DNA of 18,318 nt from an uncultured Subdoligranulum sp. GTDB taxonomy: Bacteria > Bacillota_A > Clostridia > Oscillospirales > Ruminococcaceae. The stretch covers positions 1 to 18,318 of the forward strand of contig NZ_CALADU010000318.1 in assembly GCF_937890665.1 (NCBI RefSeq), in the 5' to 3' direction. Under the pieces are notes generated by a model. It was not told where the DNA came from, made no database searches, and was given only the letters and a program-made list of their open reading frames with translations. Within the stretch, counting starts at the first letter, position 1; every line of letters begins with the position of its first letter. Of the stretch, positions 5,993 through 12,175 are shown piece after piece. A program made the position numbers and the translations under genes.

Positions 5993-7405
5993 ATGTCCAC
6001 TTTGTATGACCTGATTATCGTAGGCGCCGGTCCGGCCGGCATTTTTACCGCGTTGGAGCTGCTGCGCAAGAGCGACAAGCCCCACAAGATCCTGCTGGTG
6101 GAAAAGGGCAAACCGGTGGAGAAGCGCCACTGCCCCAAGGACAAGACCGGCGTTTGCGTGAACTGCAAACCCACTTGTGCCATTACTACCGGCTTTTCCG
6201 GCGCGGGCGCCTTCTCGGACGGCAAGCTGTCCCTCTCCTATCAGGTGGGCGGCGAGCTGCCCGACCTGATCGGTGAGGATTTTGCGCAGGAGCTCATCGA
6301 TTACACCGACAAGATCTATCTGGAGTTTGGCGCCGACCCCAAGGTGGAAGGCATCTACGAAGGGCAGGAGATCAAGGACATCCGCAAGCGGGCGATTCAG
6401 GCCGGTTTGCAGTTGGTGGACTGCCCCATCCGGCATCTGGGCACCGAGAAGGCCCAGCAGCTCTACCTGAACATTCAGAACCATCTGCTGGATGCCGGGG
6501 TGGAGATGCTCTTTGAAACCGAATGTGAGAACATTCTGTTGGAGGGTTCGGTCTGCAAGGGCGTGCGCCTGCGGGAAAAGACCGGTACCCGGGATGTCTT
6601 TGGCAAGCAGATCGTCATTGCCACCGGCCGCCGCGGCGCCGACTGGCTGGAAAAGATCTGCGCCGAGCACAACATCGCCCACAAGCCCGGCACCGTAGAC
6701 ATTGGCGTGCGGGTAGAGTGCCGCAACGAAGTGATGGAAACTATCAACAAGGTGCTGTACGAAGGCAAGCTCATCGGCTATCCGGCGCCTTGGCGCAACA
6801 AGGTGCGCACCTTCTGCCAGAACCCCGGCGGCTTTGTGGCGCAGGAAAACTACGACAATGATCTGGCGGTGGTCAACGGCCACAGCTTTAAAGAGAAGAA
6901 GAGCAACAACACCAACTTGGCCATCCTTGTCAGCCACAACTTCACCGAGCCCTTCAACCAGCCCATTGCCTACGCCCAAAAGGTGGGCGAGCTGACCAAC
7001 ATGCTGGGTGCCGGGCACATTTTGGTGCAGCGCTACGGCGATATTCTGGACGGCAAGCGCACCTGGGCCAAGGAGCTGGCCCAGGCCAACGTGCGCCCCA
7101 CCCTGAAGGATGCCGTGGCCGGTGACATCACCGCGGCCATGCCCTACCGCGCCATGGTGAACATCATTGAGTTCATCAAGATGGTGGATCAGGTAGTGCC
7201 CGGCTTTGCCAGCCCCGAGACCCTGCTGTACAGCCCGGAGCTGAAATTCTACTCCAACAAAGTGCGGATGGACACCGATCTGGAAACCAACATCGAGGGC
7301 CTGCACTGTCTGGGTGACTCCTCCGGCTGGACCCGCGGCCTGATGATGGCCTCGGTCATGGGCGTGCTCATGGGCCGCAAACTCATGGAGAAGCACGGCT
7401 TCTAA
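5993..7405 (+). CDS. FAD-dependent dehydrogenase, COG2509 family
   Basis: The 470-residue cytosolic flavoprotein has an N-terminal Rossmann dinucleotide-binding motif (YDLIIVGAGPAG, residues 5-16) and acidic strand end (ILLVEKG). A four-cysteine segment, C47-x7-C55-x2-C58-x3-C62, follows and leads into GFSGAGAFSDGKLS. The C-terminal FAD-binding block is GLHCLGDSSGWTRGLMMASVMG. These features match the uncharacterized FAD-dependent dehydrogenase family COG2509; the substrate is unknown. The clustered cysteines could bind a metal or Fe-S centre, or be redox-active, which is inference. The start ATG 5993 lies on the inserted side of the direct repeat, and an alternative ancestral start survives at 3232. 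A bidirectional terminator follows. Confidence 0.88.
   Translation: MSTLYDLIIVGAGPAGIFTALELLRKSDKPHKILLVEKGKPVEKRHCPKDKTGVCVNCKPTCAITTGFSGAGAFSDGKLSLSYQVGGELPDLIGEDFAQELIDYTDKIYLEFGADPKVEGIYEGQEIKDIRKRAIQAGLQLVDCPIRHLGTEKAQQLYLNIQNHLLDAGVEMLFETECENILLEGSVCKGVRLREKTGTRDVFGKQIVIATGRRGADWLEKICAEHNIAHKPGTVDIGVRVECRNEVMETINKVLYEGKLIGYPAPWRNKVRTFCQNPGGFVAQENYDNDLAVVNGHSFKEKKSNNTNLAILVSHNFTEPFNQPIAYAQKVGELTNMLGAGHILVQRYGDILDGKRTWAKELAQANVRPTLKDAVAGDITAAMPYRAMVNIIEFIKMVDQVVPGFASPETLLYSPELKFYSNKVRMDTDLETNIEGLHCLGDSSGWTRGLMMASVMGVLMGRKLMEKHGF
6003..6026 (+). repeat. Right copy of 24-bp direct repeat, inside the COG2509 coding sequence
   Basis: This is the perfect partner of 3233-3256. It covers the last two bases of codon 4 and codons 5-11 (YDLIIVG) of the flavoprotein, plus one further base. 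The reading register is the same as in the left copy, so recombination between the copies would keep the frame intact and delete 2,770 bases. Confidence 0.95.
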
Positions 7406-7434
7406 GCTGCCGCGTTTTTCCCGCTTCTACAAAC

Positions 7435-7480
7435 CAAAAAAGATCCCCGGCCTGCTTACCCGCAGGCCGGGGATCTTTTT
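7435..7480. terminator. Bidirectional terminator between COG2509 gene and htrA
   Basis: A 15-bp perfect stem (7441-7455 with 7462-7476) and a 6-base loop are flanked by an A-run at 7435-7441 and a T-run at 7476-7480. It can stop transcripts on both strands and sits between two convergent genes. Confidence 0.94.
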
Positions 7481-7489
7481 CTTTGGGGA

Positions 7490-8956
7490 TTATTCGGTGC
7501 TGGTGCCCAGCGTAACGGTCAGGGTCAAAACCTTGCCGTCCCGCTCCACCTGCAAATTGACGGTGTCGCCTACATTCTTATCCGCCAGATAGCTCTTGAT
7601 GCTGCTGGAGGAGGAAACCGCCGTGTCATCCACTGCGATGATGCGGTCCCCCGCCTGTACGCCTGCCGCTTCGGCACCGCCGCCGGCCGTGACTTCCACC
7701 ACATAGACGCCGGTAGCGCTTACGCCGAGCTGCTGGGCGGTGGCGGCATCGCTGACATCATAGATCTTGACGCCCAGCGCCGGACGGGCCACCGAGCCGT
7801 TCTGGATCAGCTGTTGGGCGATCTCCATCGCCGAATTGATGGGGATGGCGAAGCCGATGCCCTCGGCCTCCGAGTAGCTGCTCTTGGCGTTGACCACGCC
7901 GATGAGTTCACCGTTTGCGTTAAACAGACCGCCGCCCGAGTTACCCGGGCTGATGGAAGCATCGGTCTGCAGCAGCGTCATATTGTTATCCTCTACGGTA
8001 ACTTCCCGGTTCAGGGCGCTGATGATGCCGTCGGTCACACTGTTGGACAGGGTGCCCAGCGGGTTGCCCACCGCCACCACCACTTCGCCTACGGCGAGGG
8101 CGTCACTGTTACCGATCACCGCCGGGGTCAGACCGGTGGCTTCGATCTTGATGACGGCGATGTCCGAGGTGGAGTCCGAACCGACGATGGTCGCATCGTA
8201 GGTATCGCCATTGTCCAACTGTACCTTGACGCTGGTGGCGCCGCTGACTACGTGGGCGCAGGTCAGGATGTAGCCATCCTCACTGATGATCACGCCGGAA
8301 CCGGCGCCGCTCTGCACATAGTAGCCGCCGAACCAAGTCTGGGAGCCGCTCATCTGCTCGGTGGTGATGGCCACCACGCTGGGCGAAACCACCGACGCGA
8401 TCTGCTGCACGCTCATCGAAGTACCGTCGGTGCTGTTGGCATTGGTGGCGTCGCTGGTGTCCCGCTGGACCTGCTGGACCACCACCTGATTGCCGGTCAG
8501 ACCGGTGCGGCTGGCGAGGATCGCCCCGCCGAAACCGCCGCCGAAGCCCAGCACCACCACACCGATGCCAGCCAGCACCCGCATCAGAATGCGATGCTGC
8601 TTTTTGGGCTTCTGGGGCGGCTGCTGGGGTGCGCTGGCGTAGCTGTACCCGTTGTACCCGCCGTTGCCGCCATTGCCGCCGCTAAAGCTGCTGGTATACC
8701 CACCGTTATTGCCGGTGGTACCGCCGTTACCGTTGCTGCCGGTGTTGGCACTGCCATAGCCGCCGGACTGGGGCGAGGAATAATCGGTGCGAGCCGTGTT
8801 GGCGGTATTCATACCGCTGCTGCCCACATTGGGGTAGCTGTTCTGGCTCTGCTGGGTGTTGTCGGTAGTGGGGTGGTTTTCCGGGGCGTTGCCCTGCGGG
8901 GAACCCTCACCCGATGTATGATTATAAAGGCCGGAGTAATCAAATTCGTTGCTCAT
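7490..8956 (-). CDS. htrA: HtrA/DegP-type trypsin-like serine protease with PDZ domain
   Basis: The 488-residue membrane-anchored protease has, in order: a cytosolic low-complexity segment rich in Gly, Asn, Ser, Gln and Tyr (about 1-120), a basic stretch (PKKQHR), one transmembrane helix (about 123-148), a protease domain and a PDZ domain (about 393-485). The catalytic triad is complete: H235 (ILTCAHVV), D265 (SDIAVIK) and S340 (SPGNSGGGL). The family degrades or remodels misfolded envelope proteins during stress. The start ATG 8956 has AAGGAAGG about 9 bases upstream. A single PDZ domain and one membrane anchor are typical of Gram-positive HtrA. The long low-complexity cytosolic head is less usual. 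It is monocistronic, with a terminator just after the stop. Confidence 0.94.
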   Translation of the reverse strand: MSNEFDYSGLYNHTSGEGSPQGNAPENHPTTDNTQQSQNSYPNVGSSGMNTANTARTDYSSPQSGGYGSANTGSNGNGGTTGNNGGYTSSFSGGNGGNGGYNGYSYASAPQQPPQKPKKQHRILMRVLAGIGVVVLGFGGGFGGAILASRTGLTGNQVVVQQVQRDTSDATNANSTDGTSMSVQQIASVVSPSVVAITTEQMSGSQTWFGGYYVQSGAGSGVIISEDGYILTCAHVVSGATSVKVQLDNGDTYDATIVGSDSTSDIAVIKIEATGLTPAVIGNSDALAVGEVVVAVGNPLGTLSNSVTDGIISALNREVTVEDNNMTLLQTDASISPGNSGGGLFNANGELIGVVNAKSSYSEAEGIGFAIPINSAMEIAQQLIQNGSVARPALGVKIYDVSDAATAQQLGVSATGVYVVEVTAGGGAEAAGVQAGDRIIAVDDTAVSSSSSIKSYLADKNVGDTVNLQVERDGKVLTLTVTLGTSTE

Positions 8957-9014
8957 ACGGGTCCTTCCTTTCCGCTTTCTTTTGAGAGGGGGTCTTTTGC
9001 CTTCTCTGGTTAAG

Positions 9015-9020
9015 AGTATA
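9015..9020 (-). promoter_or_regulatory. Candidate -10 element for htrA
   Basis: Reading the minus strand, TATACT lies about 59 bases upstream of the htrA start. The position 17 bases further upstream reads ATACCT, which is not a good -35 for the housekeeping sigma factor. Either transcription depends on an activator or alternative sigma factor, or this -10 is fortuitous. Confidence 0.35.
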
Positions 9021-9030
9021 CCCGCGAATT

Positions 9031-9108
9031 GTGAAATAGGTATCCTTTGTGGGTGAAAAGAATGTGAAAAAGCGGGGATTTCGAAGGGATTTTGCCCTCT
9101 TTTTCACA
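9031..9108. repeat. Repeated GTGAAA half-sites with a 10-bp inverted repeat
   Basis: GTGAAA occurs at 9031-9036, 9053-9058 and 9064-9069, and inverted (TTTCAC) at 9102-9107. Two of these extend to a perfect inverted repeat, TGTGAAAAAG (9063-9072) and CTTTTTCACA (9099-9108), separated by 26 bases. They lie between the divergent htrA and mnmM-like promoters, where an operator would be expected. No known regulator site was recognised. Confidence 0.45.
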
Positions 9109-9131
9109 CATTTTATCATTTTTGGCACTAC

Positions 9132-9160
9132 TTGACAACTCCCGCAGGGGCTTGTATCCT
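9132..9160 (+). promoter_or_regulatory. Promoter for the mnmM-like gene and helicase
   Basis: TTGACA (9132-9137, perfect -35) and TATCCT (9155-9160, -10) have a 17-base spacer. The -10 ends 4 bases before the Shine-Dalgarno AAGGAAAGGGG (9165-9175), so the leader would be very short. This placement supports ATG 9186 as the true start of the downstream gene. Confidence 0.82.
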
Positions 9161-9185
9161 TTTGAAGGAAAGGGGTGATCCCGGC

Positions 9186-9963
9186 ATGGAAATCCGCCGG
9201 CTGGACGACACGTTTACCTTATATAAAGAGCAGACCACCATCGGCACGGCAGTGCGGCAGGGGGATGCGTCAACTGGGCGGGCTGGACCCCAAAACCGAG
9301 AGTTGTTTTACCGCCCCTCTGCCCGGCGACGAGGGTGTCCGGGCACTGACCGCCAAATTTGACTTTCTGCCCGCCGGGGACCATCTGGTGCGGCGGCGGG
9401 TGCCCGATCTGTCGGCGGTACAGCTTTGCCACGAATTTTTGACCACCCACCTGAATCCGGGCGGTTTTTATCTGGATGCCACCTGCGGCAACGGCCACGA
9501 CACCGCCTTTTTGTGTCGTTTAGCTGGGCCGGAAGGCCGGGTACTGGGGCTGGACATCCAACCCCAAGCGGTGGAGGCCACCAACGCCCGGCTGGCTGCT
9601 GCCGGGCTGGACGGCATTGGCCGGGCCATCCAACTGGACCATGCCCGGCTGGGGGAAGTCGCCGCCCCCGGCACAGCGGACTGTGTGCTCTTCAACTTCG
9701 GGTGGCTGCCGGGGGCAGACCACCAAGTACATTCCACCGCGGCAGGCAGCCTGCCGGCACTGCAAGCGGCGTTGGACGCGCTGAAGCCCCGAGGCGTACT
9801 GGCGGCGGTGTTGTACAGCGGGCAGGTCATCGGGGACAGCGAAAAGCAGGCCGCGCTGGCGTTTTTCCGGTCGCTGCCGCTGACCCGCTACACCGTGCTG
9901 GTCTGCGAATTTGCTAACTGGGCCAGCACCGCGCCCCTGCCCTGTTTTGTGGTCAAAAAATAA
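9186..9963 (+). CDS. mnmM: MnmM/YtqB-like tRNA methyltransferase with N-terminal extension and apparent frameshift
   Basis: The class I SAM methyltransferase core runs from about 9410 to the end: LDATCGNGHDTAFL (SAM-binding glycine loop), VLGLDIQPQAVEATNARL, FNFGWLPGADHQVHSTAAGS, LAAVLYSG. These match the YtqB/MnmM family (PF06962), which in Bacillus methylates nm5U34 of tRNA to mnm5U34. Ahead of it lie about 75 residues absent from Bacillus YtqB. Codon pattern is coding in one frame from ATG 9186 (MEIRRLDDTFTLYKEQ) to about 9260, and in the next frame from about 9265 on. Removing one G from the run 9260-9264 joins them into a 258-residue product. As given, the gene is readable only from GTG 9175 (262 residues with an unnatural N-terminus) or ATG 9265. 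Possible causes are a sequencing error, a recent mutation or slippage. Confidence 0.78.
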
Positions 9964-9984
9964 CCGAGAGGAGGCCGCCCGAGA

Positions 9985-12132
9985 TTGGACGAGCAAACCT
10001 TTGCCGCACAGTATCTGGCGGCGTTTAATCCCCAGCAGCAGGCAGCGGTGACCGCGGTAGACGGGCCGGTGCTGTTGTTGGCGGTACCGGGCAGCGGCAA
10101 GACCACCGTGCTGGTGACCCGGCTGGGGTATATGGTGGAGTGCCGTGCCATTCCCCCCGAGCAGATCCTGACCATGACCTACACGGTGGCCGCCACCCGG
10201 GAGATGCGCGCCCGATTTGCGGCACGGTTCGGGGAGGCACTGGCAAGCCGGATGAGTTTTCGCACCATCAATGGGTTGTCGGCGGTGGTGCTGCAATATT
10301 ACAGCCGCCGTTACCAGCGGCAGCAGCCCCAGCTGATGACCAACGAGGGGGAGCTGACCCGGCTGCTGACTCAGCTATACCAACAGGTCTGCGACGACTA
10401 CCCCACCGAGAGCACCCTCAAAGAGCTTCGCACCGCCATCACCTACATCAAGAATATGGCGCTGGACGAGGAGGGCATCGCGGCGCTGGAAACCGACCTG
10501 AACGATCTGCCGGAGCTCTACCGGCGGTACCAGCGGGAGCTGAAGCAGCGGGGCTGGATGGACTACGACGACCAGATGGTGTTCGCCTTGCAGATTTTGC
10601 GGGCGGTGCCGCCGGTGCTGGCCTATTTTCAGGACCGGTACCGCTGGTTTTGCGTGGATGAGTCGCAGGACACCTCCAAGATCCAGCACGAGATCATCCA
10701 GTTGTTGGCCCAGCGTTCCCGCAACCTGTTTATGGTGGGGGACGAGGACCAAAGTATCTACGGGTTCCGGGCTGCCTATCCACAGGCGCTGATGGAGTTT
10801 GAGAAGGTCTGGCCGGGGGCCCGGGTGCTGCTGATGGAGCAAAACTACCGCTCGGGCAGCGAGATCGTGGACGCCGCCAACCATTTTGTAGCCCGCAACC
10901 GCTACCGCCGTCCCAAGGTTTTGCAGGCCACCTGCGGTGCCTGCGGCCCGGTGGAGGTGGTGCGCATCCGCCGCCGGGAGGAGCAGGTGGACTGGCTGTT
11001 CAATCAGGTCGCCCAAGGCCGGGCGCTGACGGTGCTGTTCCGCAACAACGAAAGCGCCCTGCCCCTTATCGACCGGTGCGAGCGCAGCCGGTTGGCCCAC
11101 CGTTTTCCCAAGCGGGACCTGACCTTTTTCACCGACAAGATCGTGCTGGATGTGGTAGATTTTCTGCACTTTGCCGCCAATCCCCTGAACGAGGAGCTAT
11201 TTTTGCGGCTCTATTACAAGATGGGCCTGCCCATTGCCCGGAAACAAGCCCTCTACGCCTGTGTGCAGAGCCGCAGCAGCGGCCGCCCGCTGCTGTATGA
11301 GTTGCAGCATTGCCCCGAGGTAAAGCCCCGGCTGCGGGCCGGTGTAGCCGACGTGTGGGCTGCCTTGCGGCAGCTCCCCCACCAGACTGCCGCCCGGGCG
11401 CTGGAACTGCTGCGGGATGAGGTAGGCTACGGGGCTTATCTGGAGCAGAAAAAGATGGACAGCGGCAAACTGTCCATTCTGGGGTTGGTGGCCGAACAGG
11501 AGCCTTCCCCCACCCGGCTGCTGGCCCGGCTGGAGGAACTGCGCACCCTGCTGGCCGACCACGAGGACCCACCCGAGGCCCTGCTGACCCTTTCCACCAT
11601 GCACGGCAGCAAGGGGTTGGAGTACGACAGCGTGGTATTGCTGGATGTTTTTGACGGCATCCTGCCTGCCCAACTGGAGGTCTGCTGCCGCACGCCGGAG
11701 GACACCCGCCGCTACGAGGAGGATCGCCGCCTCTATTATGTGGCCATGACCCGGGCCAAGCAGCGGTTGGTGCTCTTTGACTGTGCCGAAGCCCCCTCCA
11801 CCTTTACGCAGGAGGTACTCTTTCAACTGCCCGAAGCCCGGGCCCGCCGGGAGCAGCAGGCCGCCGAGGCCGCCCGCCTGTCCAGTCTGACCGCGCCGCT
11901 GGCCGCGGTGGTGCAGACCTTCACCCGGCCCAAACCGGCCCTGCCGCCGGTGGATTTAGGGGCTCTCTCCCAACCGGGTACGATGGTGGAACACGCCGTA
12001 TTCGGGAAGGGCACCGTCACCGAATGCAACGGCCGCTTTTTGACCATCCGCTTTGTCGACGGCAAGGAACGCCGTCTGGACGGCCCTACGGTGGCCGAAC
12101 ACCACCTGCTGTGGGTTCTGGAAACAAAATAG
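9985..12132 (+). CDS. UvrD/PcrA-like superfamily 1 DNA helicase
   Basis: The 715-residue ATP-dependent 3'-5' helicase has all SF1A motifs: Q motif FNPQQQAAV (14-22), Walker A AVPGSGKTT (33-41), Ia ILTMTYTVAA (61-70), Walker B FCVDESQD (222-229), III MVGDEDQSIYGFR (250-262), IV MEQNYRS (284-290), V STMHGSKGLEYDSVV (about 536-550) and VI RRLYYVAMTRAKQR (581-594). A small C-terminal beta domain (HAVFGKGTVTECNGRFLTIRF) resembles the RNA-polymerase-binding Tudor-like tail of PcrA/UvrD. The likely role is repair or replication-conflict resolution. The start is TTG 9985, the only start codon in this frame after the preceding stop, with GAGAGGAGG at 9966-9974. It follows the methyltransferase by 21 bases in one operon. 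Whether it is the main PcrA or a paralog cannot be told here. Confidence 0.92.
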   Translation: MDEQTFAAQYLAAFNPQQQAAVTAVDGPVLLLAVPGSGKTTVLVTRLGYMVECRAIPPEQILTMTYTVAATREMRARFAARFGEALASRMSFRTINGLSAVVLQYYSRRYQRQQPQLMTNEGELTRLLTQLYQQVCDDYPTESTLKELRTAITYIKNMALDEEGIAALETDLNDLPELYRRYQRELKQRGWMDYDDQMVFALQILRAVPPVLAYFQDRYRWFCVDESQDTSKIQHEIIQLLAQRSRNLFMVGDEDQSIYGFRAAYPQALMEFEKVWPGARVLLMEQNYRSGSEIVDAANHFVARNRYRRPKVLQATCGACGPVEVVRIRRREEQVDWLFNQVAQGRALTVLFRNNESALPLIDRCERSRLAHRFPKRDLTFFTDKIVLDVVDFLHFAANPLNEELFLRLYYKMGLPIARKQALYACVQSRSSGRPLLYELQHCPEVKPRLRAGVADVWAALRQLPHQTAARALELLRDEVGYGAYLEQKKMDSGKLSILGLVAEQEPSPTRLLARLEELRTLLADHEDPPEALLTLSTMHGSKGLEYDSVVLLDVFDGILPAQLEVCCRTPEDTRRYEEDRRLYYVAMTRAKQRLVLFDCAEAPSTFTQEVLFQLPEARARREQQAAEAARLSSLTAPLAAVVQTFTRPKPALPPVDLGALSQPGTMVEHAVFGKGTVTECNGRFLTIRFVDGKERRLDGPTVAEHHLLWVLETK

Positions 12133-12137
12133 CACAA

Positions 12138-12171
12138 AATCGTCCCGCTGCCCTGTGGCAGCGGGACGATT
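12138..12171. terminator. Hairpin terminator between helicase and membrane-protein gene
   Basis: A 15-bp perfect stem (12138-12152 with 12157-12171) has loop CTGT. Short T-runs lie on both sides (GGTTTTA on plus, ATTTTG on minus), and the convergent genes end at 12132 and 12176. It probably serves both directions; the T-tracts are only moderate. Confidence 0.8.
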
Positions 12172-12175
12172 GGTT

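Larger units (their letters stand above)
3257..6002 (+). other. Putative inserted cassette carrying O-acyltransferase genes
   Basis: The stretch between the 24-bp repeats holds two plus-strand genes (MBOAT and AlgJ-like) and is plainly A+T-richer than its surroundings. For example, row 3361-3420 has 23 of 60 G+C, while row 6061-6120 in the adjoining gene has 36 of 60. Codon third positions are often A or T, unlike the neighbouring genes. The borders coincide with a gene start on each side. No integrase, transposase or terminal inverted repeats of convincing length were seen. If it is mobile, the recombinase acts in trans or has been lost; simple acquisition by homologous or illegitimate recombination is the alternative. 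Confidence 0.65.

Noticed and set aside
5843..7396. A 517-codon open frame on the minus strand opposite the COG2509 gene
   Set aside because: It is the shadow of a G+C-rich coding sequence, with His/Gln/Val/Gly-rich composition. The plus-strand frame has clear FAD motifs.
7814..9013. A 399-codon plus-strand open frame opposite htrA
   Set aside because: It is antisense to a complete protease with an intact triad. The product is repetitive Ala/Gly/His and lacks motifs.
8940..9128. A 62-codon basic minus-strand frame overlapping the htrA start
   Set aside because: It overlaps htrA in another frame, spans the putative regulatory repeats and has no convincing ribosome binding site.
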